Origin: Spirochaetales bacterium
Lineage (GTDB): Bacteria; Spirochaetota; Spirochaetia; Treponematales; UBA12059
Length of the DNA: 64,000 nt
Reading direction: 5' to 3'
Assembly: GCA_016926955.1 (NCBI GenBank)
Contig: JAFGNN010000025.1
Location: forward strand, 1 to 64,000
This document shows positions 16,376-26,394 of the stretch, one piece after another (position 1 is the stretch's first letter; each line of letters starts with the position of its first letter). Below the pieces are notes generated by a model. The model worked only from the letters and a program-made list of their open reading frames with translations. It made no database searches and was not told the origin of the DNA. The position numbers and the translations under genes are program-made.

Positions 16376-18040
16376 ATGGAAATTTCACCCCTCCAGAGCG
16401 CGCGTTACGAGTACCGCCCCAAATTGCCCGCCGTTCTCTCAGGCGCCCCGGACGCGGTCGCCGTCGAGCTCGGCGAACCCACCGTCTCCGTGGCCGACCG
16501 CGAGGAGCTCGCGGGCCTGTTCAAGGCGACTTACGGCAAGCCGATCGCGCGCTTCGTCGCCGGCAAGGCCAGCGTCGAAGCGCGGAGGCCGCTCAAGGTA
16601 GGCGTCATCCTTTCAGGCGGGCAGGCGCCGGGCGGCCATAACGTCATCGCGGGGCTGTTCGACGGACTGAAGGCCCTCAACGCGGGCTCCGCGCTTTACG
16701 GCTTCAAGGGCGGACCCTCCGGACTGGTGGACGACAAGGCTGTCGAGATCGACGCCAAGCTGTTGGCCGCCTACCGAAACACCGGCGGCTTCGACATGAT
16801 CGGCTCGGGCCGGACCAAGATCGAGACGAGCGAGCAGTTCGCCGCCAGCCTCGCGACCGCCCGGCAGCGCGGCCTCGACGCCGTGGTGGTGGTGGGCGGC
16901 GACGATTCCAACACCAATGCCGCGCTGCTGGCCGAATACTTCATCAAGGAAGGCGCGCCGGTCTCAGTCGTCGGAGTGCCCAAGACCATCGACGGCGACC
17001 TCAAGAACGAGTACGTCGAGACCAGCTTCGGCTTCGACACCGCCACCAAGACCTACGCGGAGCTCGTCGGCAACATCGAACGGGACGCCGCGAGCGCGCG
17101 GAAATACTGGCACTTCATCAAGCTGATGGGCCGCTCGGCGAGCCACATCGCGCTCGAGGTCGCCCTCCAGACCCGGCCGAACGTCGCGCTGGTATCCGAG
17201 GAGATCGAGGCCAAGGCCATGACCATCGCCCAGGTGGTCGAGGAGATCGTCCGCTCCATCGTCGCGCGCGCGGAGAAGGGCATGAACTTCGGCGTCGTTC
17301 TGGTCCCCGAGGGACTGATCGAGTTCGTGCCGGAGTTCAAGGCTCTGATCGCCTCGCTCAACGAGCTCCTGGCGCGCGAGGCGACGGCTTTCAACGCGCT
17401 CGCCGACGATTCGCTCCGGTTCGACTTCGTCCATTCGCGGCTTCCGGCGGAATCCGCGTCGCTCTACGCGAGTCTGCCGGCGGACATCCGCGCCCAGCTG
17501 GCCATGGACCGCGATCCGCACGGCAATGTCCAGGTCAGCCGCATCGAGACCGAGAAACTGCTGATCGCCCTCGTGGAGCGCAGGCTCGGCGAGCTCGAGA
17601 AGGCCGGACGCTACCAGGGCAGGTTCTCCGCGCTGGCGCATTTCTTCGGGTACGAGGGCCGCTGCGCCTTCCCCTCGAATTTCGACGCCGACTACTGCTA
17701 CTCGCTCGGGTTCGCCGCGTCCCTCCTGGCCGCCAACGGACTGACCGGATACCTCTCGTCCGTGCGCGGCCTCGAAAAGCCCGCCGGCGAGTGGGTGGCG
17801 GGCGGCATACCGCTGACCATGATGATGAACCTCGAACGGCGGCACGGCGAGCTGAAACCCGTCATCCGCAAGGCCCTGGTCGAGCTGGACGGCGCGCCCT
17901 TCAAGGCGTTTGCCGCAGCCCGCGGAGCCTGGGCGGTCGAGACCGCCTACCGCTTCCCCGGCGCCATCCAGTACTACGGGCCGGCCGAAGTCTGCGACCG
18001 CCCCACCGAAACCCTGCTCCTCGAGAAGATCCGCAGATAA
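16376..18040 (+). CDS. pfp: Pyrophosphate-dependent 6-phosphofructokinase (long form)
   Basis: Catalyses the reversible phosphorylation of fructose 6-phosphate using pyrophosphate, replacing or supplementing ATP-PFK in glycolysis. The 554-residue length matches the long beta-type PFP of spirochaetes and plants. Motifs: [19 protein letters not shown] for phosphate binding near 80, GGDDSNTN near 175 where the second Asp excludes [11 protein letters not shown] near 200, and [11 protein letters not shown] near 248. The ATG at MEISPL is preceded by AGAGGAGC and is preferred over the upstream start in the track. The gene is followed after 4 bases by a CCACGGAGG hairpin element that separates it from a convergent gene. 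Confidence 0.95.
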   Translation: MEISPLQSARYEYRPKLPAVLSGAPDAVAVELGEPTVSVADREELAGLFKATYGKPIARFVAGKASVEARRPLKVGVILSGGQAPGGHNVIAGLFDGLKALNAGSALYGFKGGPSGLVDDKAVEIDAKLLAAYRNTGGFDMIGSGRTKIETSEQFAASLATARQRGLDAVVVVGGDDSNTNAALLAEYFIKEGAPVSVVGVPKTIDGDLKNEYVETSFGFDTATKTYAELVGNIERDAASARKYWHFIKLMGRSASHIALEVALQTRPNVALVSEEIEAKAMTIAQVVEEIVRSIVARAEKGMNFGVVLVPEGLIEFVPEFKALIASLNELLAREATAFNALADDSLRFDFVHSRLPAESASLYASLPADIRAQLAMDRDPHGNVQVSRIETEKLLIALVERRLGELEKAGRYQGRFSALAHFFGYEGRCAFPSNFDADYCYSLGFAASLLAANGLTGYLSSVRGLEKPAGEWVAGGIPLTMMMNLERRHGELKPVIRKALVELDGAPFKAFAAARGAWAVETAYRFPGAIQYYGPAEVCDRPTETLLLEKIRR

Positions 18041-18044
18041 AAAA

Positions 18045-18177
18045 GAAACCACGGAGGCACGGAGAAGGGGAGACAGGAGGGAGGGAAAACCGTGAATGGG
18101 GAATCAAAAACCAATTTCGGTTCCGGATGATTCCCCTCACTCTCTCTTCCCTCCCGGACTCCGTGCCTCCGTGGTTT
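18045..18177. repeat. CCACGGAGG hairpin element, copy 5
   Basis: Left arm AAACCACGGAGGCACGGAG and right arm CTCCGTGCCTCCGTGGTTT, an 18-base perfect inverted repeat. It fills the gap between two convergent genes exactly: 4 bases from the pfp stop and 10 bases from the stop of the FecR-propeller gene. The A-run on one side and T-run on the other would let it act as a two-way terminator. Confidence 0.92.
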
Positions 18178-18187
18178 GTATTTCTCG

Positions 18188-20224
18188 TTACGGTGAAAGC
18201 TTCGCGGGGTCGAGCTTGACCAGCTTGCCGCCGCGGGTGCCGATGTAGAGGAAGCCGCCGGCCAGCAGGGGCCGGGCGCTGGCAATGTCGCCGAGCGCCG
18301 CCGAACCGGTCTTCGCGGGCGGGGGCGGACCGATGCGCCAGACCACCAGCTCGCCCGAGACCGTCCCGAAGTACAGCGCGTCGCGCGACAGGAGCGGCGG
18401 AGCGGAAACGCCCCGGATGGGCTCCATCAGCTCGAGGCCGTCCGCGTCCCAGGCGCGTATGGTGTCGCCAGCGAAGGCCACCGTCCCCGAGGCGTTGAGC
18501 TCGAGCTCCGAGGCGGGGCCTTCGCTCATGCGGCGCTCCCAGCGCACCCTTCCTTCGCCCAGGTCCACGAGCACCACGAGGCCGCTCGAATCGCCGAAGC
18601 AGGCGAGACTCTCGAAAATGCGCGGAGCGGAGGGCAGCGGATTCCTCGCCGAGGTGGCAATTTCGAGCCGCTTTTCGCCCGAAGCCACGTCATAGAGCAT
18701 GAAGCGCCCGCCCTTGTCGACGACGGCGGCCAGACCCTGGAAGTGGGCCGGCGACATCGAGACCCCCCCTTCGACGCGTACCTCGCGCAGGGTCGCCGCC
18801 GTGTCGGGGTCGATGAGGTCGAAGCCCGTCGCCGAGGCCAGAAGCACGCCGTCGGGGAAGGGAGCGGCGCGGTCGCCGGCGCCGGGTTCCACGGGGCGCC
18901 TGGCCAGCTCGAGCCCGGTGGCGCCGTCGAGCACGACGAGCTCCCGCGAGCCGGAGACGTAGACCCTCCCCTTGTAGGTGACCGGGTGGCCGCCCTGGGC
19001 GCCTTCCACGTACTTCCGCCAGAGGACGGCGCCCGTCGCGTCGCTCGCGGCGAGCGAGCCGCCTGAGTCGACCGAGAGCAGCACGAAACCGTCGAGCCCC
19101 GGCACCTGCACGAGGGCTCCTCGGGCGGGCCGGGCGGAGACAGTCCAGCCCGCCGCGATGGCCGGATGCGGAAGGGCCGGAGCCCTGGCGCCGGGCTTGG
19201 GCTCGGGCGCGGGCGGAGCTTTCGCGCCGAAAACCTCCAGATCCTCGCGTGAAGCCTTGACGGGAAGCGGCAAGGAAGGCGCGACAAGGCGGCGGCCCGT
19301 GGCCAGCTCGTCCTCCGACGGGACTGCCGGGCGTTCCGATTCCGCCGGGTTCACGGCGAAGGGGTCCCAAGGGAGGCCATTGGATGGAGGAGGATTCCGC
19401 GCGACGGATGACAGCTCCAGCTCGAGGGCGCCGAGGGCCGCGTCGGCCTTGGCGGCGTCCGCGGCGCCGATCACCAGGGTTTCGCCCGCGCCGGCGCTCG
19501 GGGCCAGCACGACCAGAACGCCGAGCGCCGCGCGCGCGAGTCCGTCGGAGCCCGAAGCAGCTGCCAGCCTGTCGATGACCGGCCCCGCGTGCAGGGCGGC
19601 GACGCGGCCCTCCTTGACGACCACGCGCGTCGCGTCCCCGTCGGACACGGACACGAGGAATTCGGTGCCGCGGACGCCGCAGTACGCGTGATCGGTGGTG
19701 ACGCGGAAGGAATCGCCGCCAGCGAGGGCGCGGACCTTGGAGAGGAGCGAGCCGGCGGAAAGGCCGAGGCTCGCGCGCACTCGAACGTCGGATCCGAGGG
19801 CCTCGGCGACCGCGAGGTCGACCGAAACGGAGGAATCGGCGGACAGCCTGAGCGTCGCGACATCGCCGAGCTCGAACTCGAGGGCGGACAGAGCGCCGGT
19901 GCGAAGGGTTTCGCCGGGCGCGATCGCGTCGCCCAAGTCGAGCGGACGTTCCCCGGCCGGGCCGAAGGCACGGGCCTCGCCTTCAACGTAGACCACGCGA
20001 AGCTCGAGGGCGCTCGCGACGACAGGGGGGCGATCCGACGCGGATGGAGCCTTGGCGGACTCCGGAGCCTCGCCGCTCCGCGCGCCTCCGTTCCCGCAGG
20101 TTACAAGGAGCGTCATGGCGGCAAAGGCACCGAGGACAGCGGCCAGCGTCCGTTCCGGATCCGGGCTCGCGTTCCTTTCGCGGCGGCGAGCATCAGCGTG
20201 GAATCTCGATCGCGTGCCGTTCAT
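18188..20224 (-). CDS. FecR-domain lipoprotein fused to a PQQ-like beta-propeller
   Basis: A 678-residue lipoprotein. A long basic N-region precedes a hydrophobic helix ending in LLVTCGN, a lipobox with the lipid-bearing Cys at residue 43. A FecR-like domain follows (about 75-240), with ALEFELGDVATLRLSADS and the typical CGVRGTEFLVSV. A Pro/Ala-rich linker leads to a C-terminal PQQ/WD-type beta-propeller with repeated short blades such as GRVYVSGSRELVVLDGATG. FecR domains in spirochaetes are often on exported proteins that are not linked to iron regulation. GGAGG lies 5-6 bases before the ATG. Likely anchored in the periplasm as a scaffold or sensor; function unknown. Confidence 0.8.
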   Translation of the reverse strand: MNGTRSRFHADARRRERNASPDPERTLAAVLGAFAAMTLLVTCGNGGARSGEAPESAKAPSASDRPPVVASALELRVVYVEGEARAFGPAGERPLDLGDAIAPGETLRTGALSALEFELGDVATLRLSADSSVSVDLAVAEALGSDVRVRASLGLSAGSLLSKVRALAGGDSFRVTTDHAYCGVRGTEFLVSVSDGDATRVVVKEGRVAALHAGPVIDRLAAASGSDGLARAALGVLVVLAPSAGAGETLVIGAADAAKADAALGALELELSSVARNPPPSNGLPWDPFAVNPAESERPAVPSEDELATGRRLVAPSLPLPVKASREDLEVFGAKAPPAPEPKPGARAPALPHPAIAAGWTVSARPARGALVQVPGLDGFVLLSVDSGGSLAASDATGAVLWRKYVEGAQGGHPVTYKGRVYVSGSRELVVLDGATGLELARRPVEPGAGDRAAPFPDGVLLASATGFDLIDPDTAATLREVRVEGGVSMSPAHFQGLAAVVDKGGRFMLYDVASGEKRLEIATSARNPLPSAPRIFESLACFGDSSGLVVLVDLGEGRVRWERRMSEGPASELELNASGTVAFAGDTIRAWDADGLELMEPIRGVSAPPLLSRDALYFGTVSGELVVWRIGPPPPAKTGSAALGDIASARPLLAGGFLYIGTRGGKLVKLDPAKLSP

Positions 20225-20370
20225 GGAAGCCTCCGTGTCCGCGTGCGGACGGGAATCGTGCGGGAATCCGGGCGAGATCCTCGGGGAAGTCCAGGCTCCG
20301 GCCGGAACCTCGACGACGAAACCATATCCCGCCGCGGGATCGTCTTCAAGGCGGTGCGCTCGTCGACGTA

Positions 20371-20399
20371 TTGCCGGGGGAGCGCCTTCGCGCTAGTAT
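20371..20399 (+). promoter_or_regulatory. Sigma-70-type promoter for the TPR/zinc-ribbon gene
   Basis: TTGCCG and TAGTAT with a 17-base spacer, about 80 bases upstream of the ATG. Confidence 0.6.
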
Positions 20400-20481
20400 C
20401 GGCCGACCAAATCTGTATGCAGGCCATGCAAGGATCCGCCGGCGAGGGGCGTTTCCTCGCGCCTGGGGGAGCTGGGGACGG

Positions 20482-22941
20482 ATGCTCGGATTCCTGCGCA
20501 GGCTGTTCGGCGGCCGCGACCGCGACACGGGCGGTGACGGCGAACTGTGGATCGCCCCCCTCGGGGATCCCGAGTCGGCAGGCTTCCGTCTTTCGACGGA
20601 CGGACGCTACGCGGTCAGGCCTTCGGACGGAGGGATCGAGCTCGAGCTCCGGAAAGGCTCCCTTTTCGCTTGGGCGGAGGCGCCGGGGAGGGTGGCCGCG
20701 GACTTCGCGTGCAAGGCGCGTTTCCGTTTCCTCGAAGCTCCGGGACACGCAGCCGCCGGACTGATCTTCAGGGCCTCGGGCGAGCGCGACTTCGTCCATA
20801 TCCTCGTTTCGAACCGGGGCTACGCGCGGATGGACGCGATTTTCAACGGCGATCCGCGGACCATCGTGCCCTGGACCGAGCTTCCATCGGGGCCGGGCTC
20901 CACGTTCGAGCTCATGGTGACGGCGCGCGGCGCTATCTGGACGGCCTTCGTCGACGGGGCCTGGGTCTTCGAGGGGGAAGACGAGACCGCCGAATCCGGC
21001 TCGATCGCCTTCGCCGCGCAAACCTACGCCGACTGTCCGGGCGCCCGCTTCTCGCTGGACGAGCTCGCGCTCGAAACGAGGCCCGGCGAGATCGAAAAGG
21101 CCCACTGGTCATGGCTCGCCTCGATGCCCCCGGCGCTCTCGTCCCGGATCGCCCTGGCGCGCGGCCTTCACGCAGAAGGCTCCCACCTGGCCGCCCTGGT
21201 CCAGTTGCGCCGGGCCGAGAAGGACGCCCCGCTCGACGCGGACGCCTGGTTCCTGCGCGCCGAAGCCGCCATCAGGCTGGAACTCTGGGAAGAGGCGGGG
21301 TCCGCCCTCGATGCCTGCCTGGAGCTCGAACCCGATCGCAATGACGCCCGCGAGGAGCGGGCCAACCTTCTCTACCTGCGTTCGCGCTACCCCGAACTCC
21401 GCGACTTGCTCGAGGGCGATCGCGCGCGGACCGAGCTGAGTCCGCGTCTCTCCAACCTGCTCGGCCATGCGCTCTGGAATTCGGGCGACTGGGCCGGAGC
21501 GGCGGCTGCTTACGGGAGAGCCGCGGAGCTTGAAAGCGACATGCCCATCTTCGAAGCCAACCGCGCCCGGGCCCTCGAAGAGGGCGGACGCCTGGAGGAA
21601 GCGCTCGAGTCCTGGCGACGGGCTGCGCGGCTCTTCGCCGCGGAGGAGGCGCCGGACGACCTGCGCGCGTGCATCGAACGGATGGCCGCCATCGCCCCGC
21701 GCGACGGCGACCTCGCGGCGCTGCGCGCGCGGCTCCTCTACACGGAAGGCGATTTCGCCGAGGCTTCGAAAGCCCTCGAGCGCCTCGCGAAGGCCGGTAC
21801 GGAGGACTCGTCGGTCTGGTACCTTGCGGGCTTGCTCCGCTCCAGGCGCGGTGACCGGAAGGGTGCCCTACCCTACCTGGAACGGGCCGTTGAGCTCGAA
21901 CCCGACTTCGCGCCGTTCAGGTTCCGACTCGCCGAAGCCCGCTTCCTGACTGGAGGCGAGGTCGGCGACGAACTCGCGAAGGCCCTCGAACTCGCGCCGA
22001 CGGACGGCTGGATGCTGAACCTCGACGGCATGGTCGCCCAGGCCTCGGGCGAGCTCGCCCGTGCGGAAGCCAGCTTCCGCTCGGCGCTCGCCGCCCTGCC
22101 CGCCGAAGTCGACCCCGCGCTGAACCTGGCCTCCCTCCTGACGGCGTCTGGTCGGGCCGCGGAAAGCCTCGGCATTCTCGCGCCCTTCGACGAGGACGCC
22201 CGCGCCCTCAACCAACTGGGCAATGCCCTCGTCACGCTCGGTCGACTCGAGGACGCGGCGGACGCCTACGCCAGGGCGGTGCGAGCGGCCGTCGCGGCCG
22301 GCTTCCGGGCCGAGGACGCGGCGGAATTCCGCAACAACCGCGCCGCCTGCCTCGTGGAGCTCGGGCTCTGGTCCGACGCGGAGGAATGCCTCCGGGCTTC
22401 CCTCTCCGAGGCGCCCGGCGCGCGCGCCTACGCCCTGGCCGGCAGGGTCGCGGAGGAGCTCGGCGACCTGGTCCGCGCCGAGACCGCGTGGCGGGCGGCC
22501 CTCGAGCTCGAGCCCGCGGACGCGCGCACCCGCGAAGCGCTGGCGCGGAACTACCTCATACGCAGGCGCGACGCCCGTTTCCGCGAGGAGCTGGAACGGC
22601 TCGCCGGGCTCGATCCCGAGCGGGCAGCCAAGCTCGAATCGGACTTCCTGGAGGTATCAACCGAGCCGATATCCTGCTCGGGGTGCGGACGCCTCTGGCG
22701 CGTACCGCGTCCGGTTCCGCCTACCAGCGCGCGGAGCCTGCGCATTGTACCGCCGGATGAGGTTCCCGCCGGATCCTGCCCGAGTTGCGGTCGGATCTGG
22801 TGCGTTGCCTGCCGGAAGGACTCGGTCGGGGATGATGGCAGGATGACGTGCCCGGAGTGCGGTGAGGCGCTCAAACTCAACGACGAGCGGCTCCGCTACC
22901 TGGTGCACGAAGGCCTCGCGAAAGGCTCCCGGCCCGGCTGA
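20482..22941 (+). CDS. Large TPR protein with N-terminal lectin-like domain and C-terminal zinc ribbon
   Basis: An 819-residue protein. Residues 1-200 resemble a concanavalin-like beta-sandwich (GLIFRASGERDFVHILVSN, FVDGAWVFEGEDE). Residues 210-740 form a long tetratricopeptide solenoid with recurring Ala/Leu/Glu-rich helix pairs. The C-terminal 80 residues contain paired CxxC motifs (CSGCGRLW, CPSCGRIWCVAC, CPECGEAL) expected to bind zinc. No signal peptide is seen, so it is probably cytoplasmic; the role is unknown but looks like protein-protein scaffolding. The start at MLGFL follows a promoter at 20371; the long upstream extension in the track reads through the divergent intergenic region. 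Confidence 0.8.
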   Translation: MLGFLRRLFGGRDRDTGGDGELWIAPLGDPESAGFRLSTDGRYAVRPSDGGIELELRKGSLFAWAEAPGRVAADFACKARFRFLEAPGHAAAGLIFRASGERDFVHILVSNRGYARMDAIFNGDPRTIVPWTELPSGPGSTFELMVTARGAIWTAFVDGAWVFEGEDETAESGSIAFAAQTYADCPGARFSLDELALETRPGEIEKAHWSWLASMPPALSSRIALARGLHAEGSHLAALVQLRRAEKDAPLDADAWFLRAEAAIRLELWEEAGSALDACLELEPDRNDAREERANLLYLRSRYPELRDLLEGDRARTELSPRLSNLLGHALWNSGDWAGAAAAYGRAAELESDMPIFEANRARALEEGGRLEEALESWRRAARLFAAEEAPDDLRACIERMAAIAPRDGDLAALRARLLYTEGDFAEASKALERLAKAGTEDSSVWYLAGLLRSRRGDRKGALPYLERAVELEPDFAPFRFRLAEARFLTGGEVGDELAKALELAPTDGWMLNLDGMVAQASGELARAEASFRSALAALPAEVDPALNLASLLTASGRAAESLGILAPFDEDARALNQLGNALVTLGRLEDAADAYARAVRAAVAAGFRAEDAAEFRNNRAACLVELGLWSDAEECLRASLSEAPGARAYALAGRVAEELGDLVRAETAWRAALELEPADARTREALARNYLIRRRDARFREELERLAGLDPERAAKLESDFLEVSTEPISCSGCGRLWRVPRPVPPTSARSLRIVPPDEVPAGSCPSCGRIWCVACRKDSVGDDGRMTCPECGEALKLNDERLRYLVHEGLAKGSRPG

Positions 22942-22958
22942 GCGATCCCCCGCGCGTA

Positions 22959-22987
22959 TTGCATTTCGCGGCCCGGCAAGGTAGTAT
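22959..22987 (+). promoter_or_regulatory. Sigma-70-type promoter for the lolA-rodZ-rimO-pcrA cluster
   Basis: TTGCAT and TAGTAT with a 17-base spacer, giving a leader of about 95 bases before the lolA-like GTG. Confidence 0.6.
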
Positions 22988-23090
22988 CCGCGCTAGCGCC
23001 GCATGCCGCGGACGCCCCAGGGCGAGCCGCGCGCGCGAGCATTCCGGCGCGCTGCCCCTCCCCGGGCGCAACGCGCGAAGGACAGCCCAC

Positions 23091-23783
23091 GTGACACGCA
23101 TCAAGCCCGCCACCATGGCCCTCTTCCTCGTCTGCGCCACGATCGCAGCCGGAGCGCAGGAGATATTGACCGCCGACAGCTTCCTGCAGCAGGTGGGAGA
23201 ACGATACGCGGCCATGTCCGATTACGAAGGCCGCCTGGTCATCACCACCGAGCGCGGCACCCAGGAGGGCACGGTGCTCCACAAGGCGCCGAACCTTCTC
23301 CGCATCGACTTCTCGGTTCCCGCCGGCCAGGTCATCTCCTACGACGGTTCCACGCTCCTGGTGTACGTCCCCGAGCTTCGCGCCATTCTGAGCCAGACCG
23401 TCCGGGCCCCCGAGGAAGGCGGCGCCGCCGGCAGCGCCGGAGTCGCCACCGCCGAGGGACTCCGTACCCTGAGGCGCAATTATTCGGCGGCCTACGAGAA
23501 GGGCCCGGATCCCGTCGAGCTCGAAGGGACGGGCGAACGGGTCATACGCCTGATCCTCAACCGCAAAACCGTCGCGGAAGGCTTCAGGACCATCATCCTG
23601 TCCGTCTCGGCCGACACGAAGCTGATCCGTCGCATCGAAGGGACCACCGTTGCCAACGAGACCCTCGTCTTCGATTTCACGGCCATCAAGACCGACCAGG
23701 GGATCGCCCCCTCGCGCTTCATCTACGACGCGCCCAACTCCGCGAACACCTATTCGAACTTCCTCTTCAAACCCGAGGAGTGA
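23091..23783 (+). CDS. LolA-like outer-membrane lipoprotein carrier protein
   Basis: A 230-residue exported protein of the LolA/LolB superfamily, which forms an open beta-barrel that shields lipoprotein acyl chains in the periplasm. Signal peptide MALFLVCATIAAGAQE is followed by ADSFLQQVGERYAAMSDYEGR, the usual start of LolA-like domains, and by beta strands containing LLRIDFSVPAGQVISYDG and LLVYVPEL. The chosen GTG (MTRIKPATM) has GAAGGA upstream; the track start runs into the promoter region. It may shuttle lipoproteins such as the two predicted in this window, or be one of the lipid-binding LolA relatives. It opens a cluster with rodZ, rimO and pcrA. Confidence 0.82.
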   Translation: MTRIKPATMALFLVCATIAAGAQEILTADSFLQQVGERYAAMSDYEGRLVITTERGTQEGTVLHKAPNLLRIDFSVPAGQVISYDGSTLLVYVPELRAILSQTVRAPEEGGAAGSAGVATAEGLRTLRRNYSAAYEKGPDPVELEGTGERVIRLILNRKTVAEGFRTIILSVSADTKLIRRIEGTTVANETLVFDFTAIKTDQGIAPSRFIYDAPNSANTYSNFLFKPEE

Positions 23784-23835
23784 GTGACTCGTCCGGACGG
23801 CGCGACCAACAACCAAAAACGGAAGGCGGAACGTG

Positions 23836-25002
23836 ATGCTTGCGATCGGTGAGGAACTACGCGCGGCGCGCGAGAAGAAAGGCCTGAGCCTCGAGCAGGT
23901 GGCCGACGAGACGAACATTGCCCGCCGCTACCTGGGCGCCCTCGAAACGGAGGACTTCTCGGTCTTTCCCGGCGATCCCTACATCATCGGATTCATCAGG
24001 AACTACGCCGAATACCTTGGCCTCGAGGCTCGCGATTTCGTCGGCGCGTTCAAGAGCATGCGCATCCAGGAACAACCGGTTCCCATCGAACGCCTGATTC
24101 CCGCGAGGAAGAAGCCTTCGCTCCTGCTGCTCGTCGGCTTGCCCCTCGCGCTCGCCGCGCTCGGTGGCGCTGGCTACTTCGTCTTCGACGCGATCCGGGA
24201 CCGGTCCGCCGCAAGCGAAGCCAGGGCGGCGGAAGCCGAGCGCGAGGCGGAAGCCTACGAACTCGGGGCCGCACCCTTCGAGCGCCGCGTCTACCCCGGC
24301 GACTCCCTCGTGGTGGATTTCGCCGACCGCTCCTATACGGTAAGCGTCGCATCCATCACCGACCGCGTCGCCCTCGAAACCCCGGGCGGGGTATTCCGCT
24401 TCATGCTCGGCGAGGAAGGAACCATAGACCTCGACCGCGACAACCTCTCGGACCTGCTCGTCTTCGTCGCCGACTTTTCGAGCAACCAAGCCGACAAGGG
24501 CGCCCTGCTCCGCGTCGTGGCCTCCGGCGCGCTCGCCCAGGCCCTCGCCGCGGCAGCCCCCCCGGCGGCGCCGCTTCCGGTCGGAACCACGACGCCGCCC
24601 GCGGGCGCCGCGGCCGCGCCAACCGCGGCCGCTCCTTCCGCCATCGCGGAAGCGCCGCCAGCGGGCGCCAAGGTGACGGACATCTTCACCGGGAACGTGA
24701 CGACCTACCCCTTCGTCCTGACCGGCACCTTCTCGAACTACGCCATGTTCCGCTACGAGGTCGACAGGCGCGACCGCGACGAGCGCTACTACCGCAAGGG
24801 CGACACCCTGACTGTCAACGCGAACAACGCCATCAAGGTCTGGACCTCCAACGCCGGCTCCGCCCGGCTTACCGTTCAGGCATCGGGCGGCAAGACCGCC
24901 GTCCTCGAACTCGGCTCGCCCGGCGAGGTCGCGGTCAAGCGCATCTACTGGTACCGGGGCGAGGCGGGGGACTGGATCCTCGCGATGTCGGATGTCGAGT
25001 AA
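23836..25002 (+). CDS. RodZ-like helix-turn-helix membrane protein
   Basis: A 388-residue protein with the RodZ layout: N-terminal HTH of the Xre type (IGEELRAAREKKGLSLEQVA), a conserved YIIGFIRNYAEYLGL segment, a basic stretch, one transmembrane helix (LLLLVGLPLALAALGGAGYFVF, about 95-116) and a periplasmic part with two beta-rich modules joined by an Ala/Pro linker. The last module resembles the RodZ C-terminal DUF4115 domain. RodZ links MreB to the cell-wall elongation machinery. GTG at 23833 is an equally possible start; GGAAGG lies upstream of both. The stop overlaps the rimO start. Confidence 0.82.
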   Translation: MLAIGEELRAAREKKGLSLEQVADETNIARRYLGALETEDFSVFPGDPYIIGFIRNYAEYLGLEARDFVGAFKSMRIQEQPVPIERLIPARKKPSLLLLVGLPLALAALGGAGYFVFDAIRDRSAASEARAAEAEREAEAYELGAAPFERRVYPGDSLVVDFADRSYTVSVASITDRVALETPGGVFRFMLGEEGTIDLDRDNLSDLLVFVADFSSNQADKGALLRVVASGALAQALAAAAPPAAPLPVGTTTPPAGAAAAPTAAAPSAIAEAPPAGAKVTDIFTGNVTTYPFVLTGTFSNYAMFRYEVDRRDRDERYYRKGDTLTVNANNAIKVWTSNAGSARLTVQASGGKTAVLELGSPGEVAVKRIYWYRGEAGDWILAMSDVE

Positions 25003-26389
25003 GGCCGTCCTTTCGCGCCGCTTCTTCATCGACCTCTACGGCTGCGCCAAGAACCAGGTGGACGCGGAGGAGATCAGCACGCGCCTCGAGACGGCCGGTT
25101 GGACCCGAGTGGCCGACGCCGACGACGCCGACTTGGTCCTGGTGAACTCCTGCGGCTTCATCGAAAGCGCCAAAAAGGAAAGCATCGACGCGGTGCTCGG
25201 CCACAAGGCCGCGCGACCGGCCGCCCGCGTCATGCTGGCCGGCTGCCTCTCGCAGCGCTACCCCGACGAGCTCGGCGAGGCGCTCTCCGAGGCAGACGCC
25301 GTCTTCGGCAACGCGGACCTCTCGCGCGTGGTCGAGGCCGCGGAAGCGGCGCTCGCGGGATCGCGCCCCGTCCTCGCGCCCGCGCGCGTTCCCTACCGCC
25401 CGGTCGAGCGGAAGGAGCTCTTCGGCTGGAAGGGCTCGGCATACGTCAAGATCGCCGAAGGGTGCTCGAACCGCTGCAGCTTCTGCGCCATCCCCCTCAT
25501 ACGCGGCGACATCGACTCGCGCCCCGTGGACGACGTGGTCGCGGAGATCGAGAGCCTGCTCGGGCGCGGCGTGTACGAGATCGACCTGATCGGCCAGGAC
25601 TTGGGAAGCTACGGGCGGGATTCGGACGGCGTACAGCAGCTCCCTGCCCTGCTCGCGCGCCTCTCCGCGCTCGAAGGCGATTTCCGGGTGCGCATGCTCT
25701 ACATCCACCCCGACCGCTTCCCGATGGAAATACTCGACGCCTGCGAGCGCGACCCGCGCGTCCTTCCCTACTTCGACATCCCCTTCCAGCACGGCAGCCC
25801 GAGGGTACTCAAGGCCATGGGGAGGAAGGGCGATCCCGAGACCTACCTGGACCTGATCGCGATCATCCGCGGCCGCCTCCCGGACGCAGTGATCCGCTCC
25901 ACCTTCCTGGTCGGCTTCCCCGGCGAGACCGACGAGGACTTCGCCCTGCTCCGCGATTTCCAGGACAGGGCGCGCCTGGACTGGCTCGGCGCCTTCGCGT
26001 ACTCGAAGGAAGAGGGCACGGTGGCGGCCTCCATGAAGGGCGCGGTGCCGAAGAAAGTCGCGGAGCGCCGCAAGGCCGGGCTCGAAGCCGCGCAGGGACC
26101 GATCACCGAGGAGCGCATGCGCCGCTTCGTCGGCCGCGAGTTCGAGGTGCTGATCGAGGAGCGCATCGAGGCCGCAACTGACGGCGGAACCGCGAGACCG
26201 GCCTCGGGAGCTGACGACACGGACGCAGCGGGCGACGAGGCATTCTCGCTCGGCCGCGCCTGGTTCCAGGCGCCCGAGGTGGACGGCCTCTGCGTGGTAC
26301 GCGGCGATTTCGAGCCCGGCACGGTGGTCAAGGCGCGGACCTTCGCGCTCCGCGGCGTGGACCTCGAGGCCGATCCGGCCGGAGCCTGA
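24992..26389 (+). CDS. rimO: Ribosomal protein S12 methylthiotransferase RimO
   Basis: Adds a methylthio group to the conserved Asp of ribosomal protein S12, using two 4Fe-4S clusters and SAM. The N-terminal UPF0004 domain carries the first cluster cysteines (LYGCAKNQVDAE, NSCGFIESAKKES, AGCLSQRYPDEL). The radical SAM motif is EGCSNRCSFCAIPLIRG near 154-170, with IGQDLGSYG following. The C-terminal TRAM domain is present but holds an Ala/Asp/Gly-rich insert of about 20 residues (near 395-415) that I do not expect in RimO. The YGCAKNQVD signature favours RimO over MiaB. The start overlaps the rodZ-like stop by 11 bases. Confidence 0.94.
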   Translation: MSSKAVLSRRFFIDLYGCAKNQVDAEEISTRLETAGWTRVADADDADLVLVNSCGFIESAKKESIDAVLGHKAARPAARVMLAGCLSQRYPDELGEALSEADAVFGNADLSRVVEAAEAALAGSRPVLAPARVPYRPVERKELFGWKGSAYVKIAEGCSNRCSFCAIPLIRGDIDSRPVDDVVAEIESLLGRGVYEIDLIGQDLGSYGRDSDGVQQLPALLARLSALEGDFRVRMLYIHPDRFPMEILDACERDPRVLPYFDIPFQHGSPRVLKAMGRKGDPETYLDLIAIIRGRLPDAVIRSTFLVGFPGETDEDFALLRDFQDRARLDWLGAFAYSKEEGTVAASMKGAVPKKVAERRKAGLEAAQGPITEERMRRFVGREFEVLIEERIEAATDGGTARPASGADDTDAAGDEAFSLGRAWFQAPEVDGLCVVRGDFEPGTVVKARTFALRGVDLEADPAGA

Positions 26390-26394
26390 ACACC

